From NCBI GenBank assembly GCA_913050055.1, contig CAJXAT010000008.1, positions 1-38,926 on the forward strand: DNA of 38,926 bases, read 5' to 3'. Positions 6,796 through 16,301 of this stretch are shown piece by piece (positions within the stretch are counted from its first letter, which is position 1; the number at the start of each line of letters is the position of its first letter). The notes under the pieces were generated by a model that saw nothing but the letters and a program-made list of their open reading frames with translations, made no database searches and was not told the DNA's origin. This stretch comes from an uncultured Flammeovirgaceae bacterium (lineage in GTDB: Bacteria > Bacteroidota > Bacteroidia > Cytophagales > Cyclobacteriaceae). The position numbers were made by a program, and so were the translations under genes.

Positions 6796-7788
6796 ATGAA
6801 AATTGCAGTTATAGGTGCTTCTGGCTTGGTTGGACAGGAGATTTTGCGCTTACTTGAAATAAGAAATTTCACATTTCATGATTTAATTCCTGTGGCCTCC
6901 CCTAAATCTATTGGTAAAATGGTTCAGTGTAAGGGCCAATCCTATCGCATCATCGGTATGGAAGATGCCATCGCATTGAAACCTAAAATAGCTATTTTTT
7001 CTGCAGGGGGAGGAACTTCTCTAGAATGGGCACCAAAATTTGCTGAAATTGGCACCGTAGTTATTGATAATTCCTCTGCTTGGAGAATGGACCCAACGAA
7101 AAAATTAGTGGTCCCCGAAGTCAATGGACATGTCCTTACTGCAAAAGATAAAATCATTGCAAATCCCAATTGCTCGACCATTCAAATGGTTTTGCCTTTA
7201 TTGTATTTACATGAACATTATCGTATCAAACGTATTGTCGTAAGTACCTATCAATCTATTACAGGTACAGGTAAGGCAGCCGTGGATCAAATGGAAGATG
7301 AACGGGCAGGTGTCAAAAACCCTAGAATGGTATACCCGTATACTATAGATAAAAATGTATTACCACACATCGATATGTTCCAAGCTAATGGTTATACCAA
7401 AGAGGAAATGAAAATGACCCTCGAGACTAAAAAAATCATGAATGATGATCAGATTCAAGTAACCGCTACCTGTGTGCGCATACCTACCGTAGGGGGGCAT
7501 TCTGAATCCGTCAATATTGAATTCAAAAAAGATTTTGAACTTGCCAAAGTCCGCGAACTCATTACCCAAACACCTGGTTGCATTGTAGCGGATGACCCAA
7601 AAAATAACCTCTATCCCATGCCCATCAGTGCCTATCAAAAAGATGAGGTTTTCATTGGTAGAATTCGCAGAGACGAGAGCCAGAAAAATAGCCTCAATAT
7701 GTGGATTGTTGCAGATAATTTAAGAAAAGGTGCCGCCACAAATGCTTTGCAAATTGCGGAATATATTGTGACCCATCAACTGATATAG
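6796..7788 (+). CDS. asd: Aspartate-semialdehyde dehydrogenase
   Basis: 330 residues, full length for the family. It reduces aspartyl-phosphate to aspartate semialdehyde with NADPH, the branch point to lysine/diaminopimelate, threonine and methionine, in the cytoplasm. The N-terminal Rossmann loop is GASGLVG. NPNCST contains the catalytic Cys126. The STYQSITGTGKAAVDQ block and RIPTVGGHSESVNIEF (substrate Arg and catalytic His) are intact. It is the only undamaged gene between two broken ones (5890-6262 and 7810-8797), in line with selection for an essential enzyme. It appears to be a single-gene transcription unit with its own promoter. Confidence 0.97.
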   Translation: MKIAVIGASGLVGQEILRLLEIRNFTFHDLIPVASPKSIGKMVQCKGQSYRIIGMEDAIALKPKIAIFSAGGGTSLEWAPKFAEIGTVVIDNSSAWRMDPTKKLVVPEVNGHVLTAKDKIIANPNCSTIQMVLPLLYLHEHYRIKRIVVSTYQSITGTGKAAVDQMEDERAGVKNPRMVYPYTIDKNVLPHIDMFQANGYTKEEMKMTLETKKIMNDDQIQVTATCVRIPTVGGHSESVNIEFKKDFELAKVRELITQTPGCIVADDPKNNLYPMPISAYQKDEVFIGRIRRDESQKNSLNMWIVADNLRKGAATNALQIAEYIVTHQLI

Positions 7789-7809
7789 CATATCCCTTAA
7801 CGGTGAATT

Positions 7810-8797
7810 TTATGACTTTTTAATCAAGAATGAAATTCAACAGTTTATACGTGACCATGAATATGCCGACATCAATACTTTACTGCTCAATCCACCAAAG
7901 CTTATTCAAGCCTGGAAAAAAGAAGTAATAGCTTCACTCGTCGCTCGTAAAAAATACAAAACTAAACTACCAAACACCAAATATTTATTACCCTTCGTCC
8001 TTTAAGACCTTACCGGTGGCATGGGTATTGACTTTATAGCCCTTGCCACACATTTTGATACCTCATATTACGTCGAACAAAATAAAGATTTATGCCCCCG
8101 ATTTTCGATAAATTAAAAACTTTTAGAGCCGGGTCACATCAACATTCAACATGAGTCTGCTGAAGAAGCTTTAGCTCACCTAAAAACTTCAGAAGTTATA
8201 TACCTTGATCCAGCCCGACGAAACGTTGGTCAAAAAAAATATTTCAATTTGACGATTGCACCTCTAATATTCAGCCTTTACTCTCCGAGTTAAGAAAAAA
8301 ATCACAATCAATCATGATCAAAGCTTCCCCCATGATTAACCTTTCAAAGGGCCTTCTAGACCTTGGGTCCGTAGCTGGAATACACATCATCAGTGTCCGC
8401 AACGAATGTAAAGAGATTGTCTCCATACTCAACAATGAAAGTTACACCCCGCCCGACGCTATATTGTGTTAATCTAGACAGTCTTCATCCACTCCTACAA
8501 GGAAATCGCACTGTAGAAAAAAGCCTGCGTATTGAATACTGCATGCCGAAGAATATTATTGTAGATCCCAATACTTCCATATTAAAAGCAGATCTTTTAA
8601 AAACCATAGGGCATCACTATGGCCTTTCCAAAATTGCTATTAACACCCATTTTTTACCTCAGATAAAAAATTATCCGCTCTCTGCTGGGGAGCTCAAAAG
8701 CCAATGGAGTCTAAGTGATGGTGGAAATTATTTTATCTTAACGTTTAGAAATCAAGAAAACGAGGCCCAATGTTGGCTGACAGAAAAAATAGATTAA
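7810..8797 (+). pseudogene. THUMP-like domain SAM-dependent methyltransferase, multiply frameshifted
   Basis: Recognisable pieces follow one another in order but in different frames: NEIQQFIREHEYADINTLLL (about 7831), then a TAA at 8003-8005 and a likely deletion before DLTGGMGIDFIALA (SAM motif I, about 8006), VIYLDPARRN (motif IV, about 8190), SIMIKASPMINLSKGLLDLG (about 8310) and SVRNECKEIVSILNN (about 8395). A further shift near 8465 enters the C-terminal frame (NTSILKADLLKTIGHHYGLS), which ends at 8797. This order matches the ~390-residue class I methyltransferases with a C-terminal THUMP-like domain found in Bacteroidota. I see at least three lesions and no credible start codon. A decayed gene is more likely than sequencing error, because so many lesions fall in one gene while its neighbours are clean. 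Confidence 0.75.
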
Positions 8798-8872
8798 CCC
8801 ATAAACTGATCTTGCCATAAGATTTTTAACCGCCGCCCTTTACTCAGAACAAAGACTATTACTATTTAATCT

Positions 8873-9490
8873 TTAGTCAGTATTAATTTTAGTATAACTC
8901 TTTGAAAAAATCATCCCATCTTTTCGGAAAAGATGGGCATTGGTTTCAAATTCTTTAGCTAAAATTAATGTGTTTAAGGGTTCCAGTTGACGTGCGGCTA
9001 TGCGTGTGCTCATCCCAAAAAAGACATACATTAATTTGATTAATTGCTTACTCCACCAGGTAGTATACTGAAAGTCTGAAACAAAAAGACGCCCCTTTTT
9101 TTTCAGTATCCTCGCTATTTTATCCAGCACTTCTCTCAATTGAAAAGGGGTGAACACATCGAGAAAAAAAGGACACATTACTACGTGAGTACTTTCATCC
9201 TCCAAGGCATATTCTAAAAAATCTGCACAAATAAACTGTACGTTAGCAAGAGTCGAAGTCTGGGCTAATTTGATCATCTTAGCAGACTTTTCAATGAATA
9301 TAACGCGATCAACATGTGTCAAATGATTTAAAATCTTACCAGACCCTCCCCCTAATACCACTACGGTATCTGATTTATTTAAGGTATCCAGCCACTGGAT
9401 ACTCGCTTGATAAAGTCTTTCTCCAAAAATGAGTTTTGCCATAAAGTCATAACACCACGAAATTCCATCAAAGTCATTTTCCTTCACCAT
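8873..9490 (-). CDS. Class I SAM-dependent methyltransferase
   Basis: Using the ATG at 9488-9490 (MVKENDFDGISWCYDFMAKL), the product has 205 residues. A longer frame from 9559 adds residues that are only the out-of-frame end of the neighbouring gene. Motif I is VVLGGGSGKIL, an acidic residue follows strand 2 (FIEK), motif II is FICADFLEYA and the post-motif region is RILKKKGRLFVSDF, all UbiE/COQ5-like. Substrate unknown. The gene overlaps the upstream UbiA-like gene by 7 bp, so the pair is translationally coupled. A prenylated or quinone-like lipid is an attractive but unproven substrate. It is the last gene of the ATP synthase operon. Confidence 0.8.
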   Translation of the reverse strand: MVKENDFDGISWCYDFMAKLIFGERLYQASIQWLDTLNKSDTVVVLGGGSGKILNHLTHVDRVIFIEKSAKMIKLAQTSTLANVQFICADFLEYALEDESTHVVMCPFFLDVFTPFQLREVLDKIARILKKKGRLFVSDFQYTTWWSKQLIKLMYVFFGMSTRIAARQLEPLNTLILAKEFETNAHLFRKDGMIFSKSYTKINTD

Positions 9491-10293
9491 AAAAAGATCA
9501 AAGGATAAAAAAATATAGCATCGGCATAAATACGATAGCGCTCGGCTGACACAAACCAAGCCGGCCGCAATAAGATGATCGCAAGTTGTAGAGAAGAAAA
9601 TAGGTATATAATCTCGAAATACATAAAATACGGATGATAATAAGTGATAATGATAATAAATAGTGCTGAAATAATGAGTAATCCCCCCAATAATTGGAAC
9701 GTGCGTCTTTTACCAATCGACAAAGACAAAGACCCAAATTCATTAAAGCGATCTTCCTCCAATTCAAACGTTGAAATTAAAACAATGTTGACAAAAGCCA
9801 ATAATGCAAGTTGCATCGAAAGGAGTCCATGTATCCCCTCTAATTGGTCCATCTGAATGAGAGGAAATAAAAATATGCCTCCACCATAGAGAAGTGCCAC
9901 AATTATTTCTTTGGCTAAAAAAGCTGATAATCCTGCAGATAAGATCAAATATACCAAGCACATCAGTGCAACGAGTAAACCCGATTGGATCAATTCTCGC
10001 GGTAAATAAAACAACAGGGTCAATCCCAATAAGCCTACAAATAGTGCGGTTACAATAATCGCCTTTTGATTTTTTTTATAAAAAATTCTCCTCGCGCCCT
10101 TTTGATGTGATTTAAGGGTCGCATCTCGCAGATGGTCCAGGGTATAAATGAGCCAAATACATACCGCCAGAGCCAATGATACTGCGATAGGGACCTCCAC
10201 ATTTAGTTGGTCTCCTATAAAATTAAGAAAGATTACCCCGCCCAGCACAATGTCAAGGGAAAGCCATCTTATGTATTTTAAAATTTCCATCAT
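9484..10293 (-). CDS. UbiA-like integral membrane protein
   Basis: 269 residues with about eight hydrophobic segments. Two acidic loops sit where UbiA prenyltransferases have their Mg-diphosphate motifs: LIYTLDHLRDA (Asp53, Asp57) and FELEEDRFNEFGSLSLSIGK (about 176-195), the latter followed by the typical GK. The first loop lacks the usual N-D-xx-D Asn and the match is weak. The product could be a prenyltransferase with altered substrate or a degenerate homologue. It lies 32 bp after atpG on the same strand and overlaps a methyltransferase gene. I infer a two-step membrane-lipid modification; neither step is demonstrated. Confidence 0.6.
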   Translation of the reverse strand: MMEILKYIRWLSLDIVLGGVIFLNFIGDQLNVEVPIAVSLALAVCIWLIYTLDHLRDATLKSHQKGARRIFYKKNQKAIIVTALFVGLLGLTLLFYLPRELIQSGLLVALMCLVYLILSAGLSAFLAKEIIVALLYGGGIFLFPLIQMDQLEGIHGLLSMQLALLAFVNIVLISTFELEEDRFNEFGSLSLSIGKRRTFQLLGGLLIISALFIIIITYYHPYFMYFEIIYLFSSLQLAIILLRPAWFVSAERYRIYADAIFFYPLIFLW

Positions 10294-10325
10294 CTCAGTT
10301 TTACCTGAAGTTCGGAAATAAATCT

Positions 10326-11219
10326 TTAAGATTCTTTTGCAAGCGCTTCTGCACCACCAACAATCTCCAATATTTCCTTTGTAATCGCCGCTTGCCGCGT
10401 TCTATTGTAAGTAAGTTTAAGTTCCTTTAAGAGCTCACCTGCATTATCTGTAGCTTGACCCATAGCGGTCATCCGTGCTCCATGTTCGGAAGCATTGGAT
10501 TCTAACAATCCTTTATAAAATTGTATTTTCAGAGAATTAGGAATAATCTCATTGAAAATGAATGCTTCATTTGGCTCAGCGATAAAGTCAATGTTTTGAG
10601 CATTGGTCCCCTCTGAAGGATCTATCGGAAGAATGGGCAAAAACTGTTCGTTTCGTATGATCTGAGTAGCCACATTTTTAAATTCATTGAAGATAATTTC
10701 TATTTGATCATATTCTTGAGATACGAAAGACTTCATGGTATGCTCTGCGGCGGCACGCACATGATCGAAATCAAGCGAGTTGAAAAGATCATAATAAGTA
10801 TCTATGATTGAATAACCCCTTTTCTGATAATATTCAAAAGCTCTTTTACCTATTGGAAGAATGTTTAAATTGCCCGAAGCTTCAATTTGACTGTATTTCT
10901 CGGCAATTAAACTGCGGGTATGCTTAAAAATATTACTATTAAACGCACCACACAATCCTCTATCAGAACTGATCACGACCAGAAGTACCGAATTGATATC
11001 ACGTTCCTGCCCATAAGGATTGTCTACGGATTGAGTATCAACGGCACTCGAAACGTTCTGCATAACCCCGTCTAACTTCTCAGCATAGGGACGCATCTGC
11101 ATGATTCGATCCTGTGCCCTGCGCAACTTGGCTGCCGCAACCATTTTCATGGCTTTGGTAATTTGCTGCGTAGAAGTAACCGATTGAATCCTACCTTTAA
11201 CTTCTTTTAAATTTGCCAT
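10326..11219 (-). CDS. atpG: ATP synthase F1 subunit gamma
   Basis: 297 residues. The N-terminal helix begins MANLKEVKGRIQSVTSTQQI and includes KAMKMVAAAKLRRAQ. The nucleotide-fold middle contains SSDRGLCGAFNSNIF, and the C-terminal helix ends with NRTRQAAITKEILEIVGGAEAL. These are the rotor shaft helices that turn inside the alpha3beta3 hexamer. It follows atpA with a 9-bp gap. Length and conserved ends indicate a complete gene. Confidence 0.97.
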   Translation of the reverse strand: MANLKEVKGRIQSVTSTQQITKAMKMVAAAKLRRAQDRIMQMRPYAEKLDGVMQNVSSAVDTQSVDNPYGQERDINSVLLVVISSDRGLCGAFNSNIFKHTRSLIAEKYSQIEASGNLNILPIGKRAFEYYQKRGYSIIDTYYDLFNSLDFDHVRAAAEHTMKSFVSQEYDQIEIIFNEFKNVATQIIRNEQFLPILPIDPSEGTNAQNIDFIAEPNEAFIFNEIIPNSLKIQFYKGLLESNASEHGARMTAMGQATDNAGELLKELKLTYNRTRQAAITKEILEIVGGAEALAKES

Positions 11220-11228
11220 TGACCTCTA

Positions 11229-12809
11229 TTACGCTATGATTTTGGATGCAATGTTATGGGCTACTTGCTCGATAGCACCCATCGCCTCGTCAGATAGCTT
11301 ACCTGCTTTCAAATCCGCCAAAGCTTTGGCGTGACTCCCAAGCATCGTCGAAGTAAATTCTGCCTGAAACTCTGTGATTTTTTGTTCAGGAACTTTGTCT
11401 AAAAATCCTTTGGTTGAAGCATATAAAATGGCTACTTGAAGTTCAACCGATACCGGTGAGTATTGGGGTTGCTTCAGTACCTCTTGGTTTCTTCTTCCCC
11501 GATCAATAACTAATTTGGTCGCTGCATCTAAATCAGAACCAAACTTTGAAAATGCCTCCAACTCTCTGAATTGAGCTTGATCAAGCTTCAATGTTCCAGA
11601 AACTTTTTTCATCGACTTGATTTGTGCCGATCCCCCTACTCGTGATACAGATATTCCCACATTAATCGCTGGACGAATACCCGAATTAAATAAATTGGTT
11701 TCTAAGAAGATCTGACCATCTGTAATCGAAATTACATTAGTAGGTATATAGGCTGAGACGTCACCTGCCTGCGTCTCAATGATGGGCAATGCGGTCAGGG
11801 ATCCCCCTCCTTTTACAATTCCTTTTAATGATTCTGGCAAATCATTCATTTGAGCCGCGATCTCATCATTATTGATGACTTTAGCTGCACGTTCTAGTAA
11901 ACGAGAATGCAAATAAAATACATCCCCTGGATACGCTTCTCTACCTGGAGGTCTTCGAAGTAAAAGCGAGACTTCCCGATAAGAAACAGCTTGCTTGGAA
12001 AGATCGTCATATATGACCAGCGCAGGTCGTCCCGTATCACGAAAAAACTCACCTATGGCTGCTCCGGTGAATGGTGCGAAAAATTGCATTGGTGCCGGAT
12101 CAGCTGCCGAAGCATTGACAATGACCGTATAATTCATTGCCCCATTCTTCTCGAGCGCAGAATAAATCCCGGCTACTGTTGATGCCTTTTGACCTACGGC
12201 AACATATATACAATATACTGGCTCACCTTTCTCATAAAATTCTTTCTGATTGATAATCGTATCAATGGCCACGGCAGTCTTACCCGTCTGGCGATCTCCA
12301 ATAATTAATTCTCTTTGACCTCTACCAATAGGGATCATGGCGTCAATCGCTTTTATCCCTGTTTGTAAAGGCTCACTTACCGGCTGCCTAAAGATCACCC
12401 CAGGTGCCTTCCTCTCGATCGGCATTTCATAAAGATCACCTGTAATCTCTCCCTTACCATCAATCGGCTTGCCTAAGGTATCAACTACACGCCCTATCAC
12501 ACCGTCACCTACTTCCACAGAACCAATGCGGCCAGTTCTTTTGACGGTATCACCCTCTTTAACCCCACTAGATTCTCCCAATAAAACCGCACCCACATTA
12601 TCTTCTTCCAAATTTAAGACCAATGCATTGAGTCCATTCTCTAGTTCTAATAACTCACCTGCTTGGGCATTAGATAATCCATAGATTCGGGCTACACCAT
12701 CACCTACTTGAAGGACGGTACCTACTTCTTCTAACTCAGCTTCTGACTTAAAATTTGAGAGTTGCTCTCTTAAAATTGCTGAAACCTCATCGGGTCTAAC
12801 ATCTGCCAT
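11229..12809 (-). CDS. atpA: ATP synthase F1 subunit alpha
   Basis: 526 residues, full length. The beta-barrel N-terminus ([17 protein letters not shown]) is followed by the Walker A loop GDRQTGKTA at 171-179, the [12 protein letters not shown] Walker B region and the signature [23 protein letters not shown]. Alpha carries the non-catalytic nucleotide sites and the arginine finger ([15 protein letters not shown]). Upstream is atpH with a 38-bp gap. atpD and atpC are not in this cluster, consistent with Bacteroidota, where they are usually encoded elsewhere. Confidence 0.98.
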   Translation of the reverse strand: MADVRPDEVSAILREQLSNFKSEAELEEVGTVLQVGDGVARIYGLSNAQAGELLELENGLNALVLNLEEDNVGAVLLGESSGVKEGDTVKRTGRIGSVEVGDGVIGRVVDTLGKPIDGKGEITGDLYEMPIERKAPGVIFRQPVSEPLQTGIKAIDAMIPIGRGQRELIIGDRQTGKTAVAIDTIINQKEFYEKGEPVYCIYVAVGQKASTVAGIYSALEKNGAMNYTVIVNASAADPAPMQFFAPFTGAAIGEFFRDTGRPALVIYDDLSKQAVSYREVSLLLRRPPGREAYPGDVFYLHSRLLERAAKVINNDEIAAQMNDLPESLKGIVKGGGSLTALPIIETQAGDVSAYIPTNVISITDGQIFLETNLFNSGIRPAINVGISVSRVGGSAQIKSMKKVSGTLKLDQAQFRELEAFSKFGSDLDAATKLVIDRGRRNQEVLKQPQYSPVSVELQVAILYASTKGFLDKVPEQKITEFQAEFTSTMLGSHAKALADLKAGKLSDEAMGAIEQVAHNIASKIIA

Positions 12810-12847
12810 AATACTAATTTTTATAGCCTAAAAGACTAATTTTATGA

Positions 12848-13393
12848 TTATTTACTTTCTTGATCAAATTTTAATTTCAATTTATTCAGAGCTCCTTTGA
12901 CACTTTGATCGATCTGACGATCATCCATGGTCAGAATATAACCCCCAATAATATTTTTCTCAACTTCCGCACTTAATAAAGGATTTTTGCCGGAAATATC
13001 TTTTACCAACTCTTCCACAGAAGATTTTAATGTCGTTGTTAAGGCCATGGCCGTCATTACATGTGCCGGCTGAAAACCTCGCACTTCATTAAATACATTG
13101 ATAAATTCTCGGGCAATCTGAGGCAAAATTTTCTCCCTATTTTTACGCACGATGAGATTGAACATCGCTAAGGTTAATTTTGAAACCTTCCCCTCAAATA
13201 TTTTTACCAAAATCTCGCCTTTTTTTAGATGAGGAATAACTGGACTTTTGAGCATATTCAGGAAAGCCATATTTCCTTTACAAACAGCCAGAAATTGCTC
13301 CATATCTGATTTCACGATGTCCACTGATTTTTGCTCATCAGCTAACTTAAGCAATGGTGTAGCATAACGTTTGGCTATCCTGGTTTCAGACAT
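12848..13393 (-). CDS. atpH: ATP synthase F1 subunit delta
   Basis: 181 residues, the usual size of bacterial delta/OSCP. The N-terminal helical domain starts SETRIAKRYATPLLKLADEQ. The C-terminal signature IIGGYILTMDDRQIDQSVKGAL is the conserved GG...D...D.S motif that binds subunit b. The stop of atpF is 1 bp upstream of this start, indicating tight coupling. Delta links the peripheral stalk to the top of F1. Confidence 0.95.
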   Translation of the reverse strand: MSETRIAKRYATPLLKLADEQKSVDIVKSDMEQFLAVCKGNMAFLNMLKSPVIPHLKKGEILVKIFEGKVSKLTLAMFNLIVRKNREKILPQIAREFINVFNEVRGFQPAHVMTAMALTTTLKSSVEELVKDISGKNPLLSAEVEKNIIGGYILTMDDRQIDQSVKGALNKLKLKFDQESK

Positions 13394-13394
13394 A

Positions 13395-13889
13395 TTAATT
13401 TACTTTAACTTCTTTTAAAAACTTTTCAACAAGCTGTTGCTGCGATGGGTCATTGTTTAACTTTTCGCGAATTAATTTTTCGGCTATATCTAGTGACAAT
13501 GTAGAGACTAAGTTTTTTAATTCTGACAAAGCTGCATTCTTTTCGCCTTCGATGATACTTTTTGCATCTAAAATCATTTTTTCCGAAATTTTGGAAGTTT
13601 CTGATTTCGCATCATCTTTTATTTTATTGGCAAAGATGGTGGCGTCTTTGAGTAATTGGTCTCGTTGAACACTTGCTTCTTTTAACACCATTGCATTGTC
13701 TGCTTTGATCTGCATCATCTCTTCTCGTGCCAACTCTGCAGATTTAATGGAATCTTCAATCATGGATTCTCTCGTACGAAGTGCCTCAGTCACCGGCTTC
13801 CAAACAAATATTGCCAATATGGTCAGTACAATTGAGAAAACAATCAACTGCCAAAATAACAAACCGTAATCAGGTATTAAAAGATCCAT
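13395..13889 (-). CDS. atpF: ATP synthase F0 subunit b
   Basis: I take the ATG at 13887-13889 (MDLLIPDYGLLFWQLIVFSI), giving 164 residues. The longer frame from 13931 adds a Lys/Asn-rich stretch unlike the family. A single N-terminal membrane helix (about 10-28) is followed by a long charged coiled coil, the peripheral stalk that dimerises and meets delta. It directly precedes atpH and follows atpE with a 72-bp gap. Confidence 0.95.
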   Translation of the reverse strand: MDLLIPDYGLLFWQLIVFSIVLTILAIFVWKPVTEALRTRESMIEDSIKSAELAREEMMQIKADNAMVLKEASVQRDQLLKDATIFANKIKDDAKSETSKISEKMILDAKSIIEGEKNAALSELKNLVSTLSLDIAEKLIREKLNNDPSQQQLVEKFLKEVKVN

Positions 13890-13961
13890 ATTTTTATTTT
13901 TTTTGTTCAAAAATAAGGAATTAACCAACACCTAATGTGAATGATTAATTCCTTTGAATTG

Positions 13962-14249
<288 letters not shown>

Positions 14250-15269
14250 TTAATGGTGCTCTTCTACCGCCATACCTATGTAGAGCGAAGTGAACATCGT
14301 AAAAACATATGCTTGTATCGTAGCTACAAGCAATTCTATTATCGTAATCAAAGTAACAATGACCGTACTTCCAAAACCTATAGTCCAAGAATGGAATATG
14401 AAAGTCAGACTTACCAAACTCAACACAACAATATGTCCTGCCGTAATCGAAACAAAAAGTCTCACCATCAAAGAAACTGGCTTGGTAAGGACACCTATAA
14501 GCTCTACAGGTAATATGATGGGTCTCAACCACCAAGGCACTCCTGGAGTCCAAAAAATGTGTGACCAGTAAGCCCTATTACCACTAAAGTTAGTAATAAA
14601 AAAGGTGCCAAGGGCCAATACGGCCGTAACAGCAATGTTTCCTGTCATGTTGGCTGCTCCCGGTATGAGTCCCAGTAAGTTTCCAAACCAAATGAAAAAA
14701 AATAGGGTCAATAGGTAGGGTAAATATTTTTGATAATTATCTCCTATGCTTGGCTTCACCACTTCATCTCGAATGTATATGATTACTGGCTCGAAGAGGG
14801 ATTGAACCCCCTTTGGCGCCTTACCTGCATTTTTCTTGTATCCACGAGCAACCGCGAAGAAAACCAACAGCATAATAGTCGCATCTATGAAAATAAATAA
14901 AACATTTTTAGTTATTGAAAAGTCGTAAACAGGCTGACCGTCCGCCCTTGATATGTGTTCATGTGATAATAGATAACCTTTATAGGCTACTTCTTCATGT
15001 GCATTATTGAAAAAATTACTGGAGGAAAAAATCATCAAACCGTCAGGCTCAGAATACAGGATAATCGGAAGCGGTACGACCATACCATGAGTAATCTCCC
15101 AACCATGGGCGTCTTTGATGTGGTGATTGATCATATCCCCTGGATTGAATCCTTCTCCTTCGGAAGCATCAGATGCATAGGCTTGCTGAAGGCTACTCAT
15201 CGAAAATAAACAAATTAACCCGCAAATAATCAGTTCTTTACAAATTTTGAACGCACCGTTCTTCGTCAT
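14250..15269 (-). CDS. atpB: ATP synthase F0 subunit a
   Basis: From the ATG at 15267-15269 (MTKNGAFKICKELIICGLIC) the product is 339 residues. A GTG five codons upstream (15284) is possible. Like other Bacteroidota a-subunits it is long, with a signal-like N-terminal helix (cleavage near QQAYASDAS) and a periplasmic extension before the membrane core. LPVELIGVLTKPVSLMVRLFVSITAGHIVV holds the essential Arg (MVRLF), and ATIQAYVFTMFTSLYI is the conserved last helix. The upstream 119-residue membrane gene ends at 15285. It carries the proton half-channels next to the c-ring. Confidence 0.96.
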   Translation of the reverse strand: MTKNGAFKICKELIICGLICLFSMSSLQQAYASDASEGEGFNPGDMINHHIKDAHGWEITHGMVVPLPIILYSEPDGLMIFSSSNFFNNAHEEVAYKGYLLSHEHISRADGQPVYDFSITKNVLFIFIDATIMLLVFFAVARGYKKNAGKAPKGVQSLFEPVIIYIRDEVVKPSIGDNYQKYLPYLLTLFFFIWFGNLLGLIPGAANMTGNIAVTAVLALGTFFITNFSGNRAYWSHIFWTPGVPWWLRPIILPVELIGVLTKPVSLMVRLFVSITAGHIVVLSLVSLTFIFHSWTIGFGSTVIVTLITIIELLVATIQAYVFTMFTSLYIGMAVEEHH

Positions 15270-15284
15270 ATTTTTTTTCACCAC

Positions 15285-15644
15285 TCAATTTTGCTGCAAG
15301 TTAAACCATACATAGCGTAATTCAAATACAAGGTGCGCCAAATAAAGGACAATTATTTCGAAAGACAAAAGCTGAAAATTTTGATCCTTGATGAGTAAAA
15401 AAAATATCAATAAAAGAACAGCAGTCAACAATCTAAAAACCGTAGCCCCTAAAAAATAAACTACGGATGTATCTACTTTTTTTCGGGCCATAACAAACAT
15501 CCAAGAAATAATCATGGATTGGATAAAGAAAAATCCAATAATTCCTGCGGATTCTCGATGCAATGGGAAGGGCAATTGCTCTTCAAATTTCCAAAGAATA
15601 GTAAAAACGGTACTGAGCGCAACCGATTGGCAGAAAAACTTCAT
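15285..15644 (-). CDS. Small four-helix membrane protein in the AtpI position
   Basis: 119 residues with four hydrophobic segments (about 5-18, 33-52, 60-86, 90-108) and a basic loop MARKKVD. Position between atpZ and atpB, length and topology resemble the poorly conserved ATP synthase protein I / c-ring assembly proteins, but I see no diagnostic residue. It overlaps the atpZ gene by 4 bp (ATGA) and ends right at the atpB leader. The likely role in F0 assembly is inferred from location only. Confidence 0.65.
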   Translation of the reverse strand: MKFFCQSVALSTVFTILWKFEEQLPFPLHRESAGIIGFFFIQSMIISWMFVMARKKVDTSVVYFLGATVFRLLTAVLLLIFFLLIKDQNFQLLSFEIIVLYLAHLVFELRYVWFNLQQN

Positions 15645-15862
15645 TTTGAAGTCTTCTTAATCAAATACCATAAAGAACCAAAAACACCGAATAGTATCGC
15701 TATCACTAAGAAAATGGGCCATTGAAGCTCAAATTTCTGATCAATGAAGTTACCTAGCCAAAAAATTGTCAAATTGAAGGTGAAGAGCTGAAAAGACAAC
15801 CCTGCAAAACTCCCTAAACTTGTTTTAATATCAGGATTCGGCTTTTTTGAGGAAGGGTACAA
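15641..15862 (-). CDS. AtpZ/AtpI family protein
   Basis: 73 residues with two transmembrane helices: LSFQLFTFNLTIFWLGNFID and WPIFLVIAILFGVFGSLWYL. The short charged linker and the G-xx-D-xx-F turn (GNFIDQKFELQWP) are typical of AtpZ. These proteins are associated with F-ATPase operons and have been linked to cation (Mg/Ca) supply or ring assembly. The start is a TTG at 15860-15862 inside the last codons of the bactofilin gene (32-bp overlap). No ATG exists in the first 40 codons. Confidence 0.8.
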   Translation of the reverse strand: MYPSSKKPNPDIKTSLGSFAGLSFQLFTFNLTIFWLGNFIDQKFELQWPIFLVIAILFGVFGSLWYLIKKTSK

Positions 15863-16298
15863 TTTCTTCTTTCTTCTCTTTTTTTTCTTTTCTGTCTAAT
15901 TGCTTAGGATCTGAAGGCTCTTGAATTACTATGTCCGCGAACTTAACCCCCATTCTACATTTCCCATTAAATTGAGACCCTATTTCTATAACTAGTTTAT
16001 TGACAGTTAGATCTCCTTTAATAGTGGCCGAAGATTTCAACGTCAGTTGCTCGGCGATTTGAACATTCCCTATTATGGTACCTGCAAACTCTGCATTGTG
16101 CGCTAATATATTCCCCTGAATTACGGAGGAACTCCCTAAGGCCAATTTTGCGCGTGTGGTAACATCCCCAATAATTTTTCCTTCTACTCTAACATTTCCA
16201 TCCGCCCGTAGATTTCCTGTTAAAATAGTGCCTTTAGAAATAATGTTACTTGAATTACTTGGATCTTCCATATTTTTTTGCTTATTATTATTCCACAT
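15831..16298 (-). CDS. Bactofilin (polymer-forming cytoskeletal protein)
   Basis: 155 residues. The core (about 17-125) is a run of short beta-helix turns with the pattern G-x-L/V-x-x-x-G-x-V/I, e.g. GTILTGNLRADGNVRVEGKI and GNVQIAEQLTLKSSATIKGD. Polar tails flank it, the C-terminal one Lys/Glu-rich (RKEKKEKKEEI). Bactofilins self-assemble into membrane-associated filaments and often position cell-wall enzymes. The gene starts 3 bp after the M23 peptidase gene ends, a pairing that recurs across bacteria and suggests the filament guides that peptidase. It overlaps atpZ at its 3' end. Confidence 0.93.
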   Translation of the reverse strand: MWNNNKQKNMEDPSNSSNIISKGTILTGNLRADGNVRVEGKIIGDVTTRAKLALGSSSVIQGNILAHNAEFAGTIIGNVQIAEQLTLKSSATIKGDLTVNKLVIEIGSQFNGKCRMGVKFADIVIQEPSDPKQLDRKEKKEKKEEIVPFLKKAES

Positions 16299-16301
16299 AT
16301 T

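Noticed and set aside
9491-9559. 23-residue N-terminal extension of the methyltransferase
   Set aside because: It is the UbiA-like gene read in another frame; the ATG at 9490 gives the family-like start with a 7-bp overlap.
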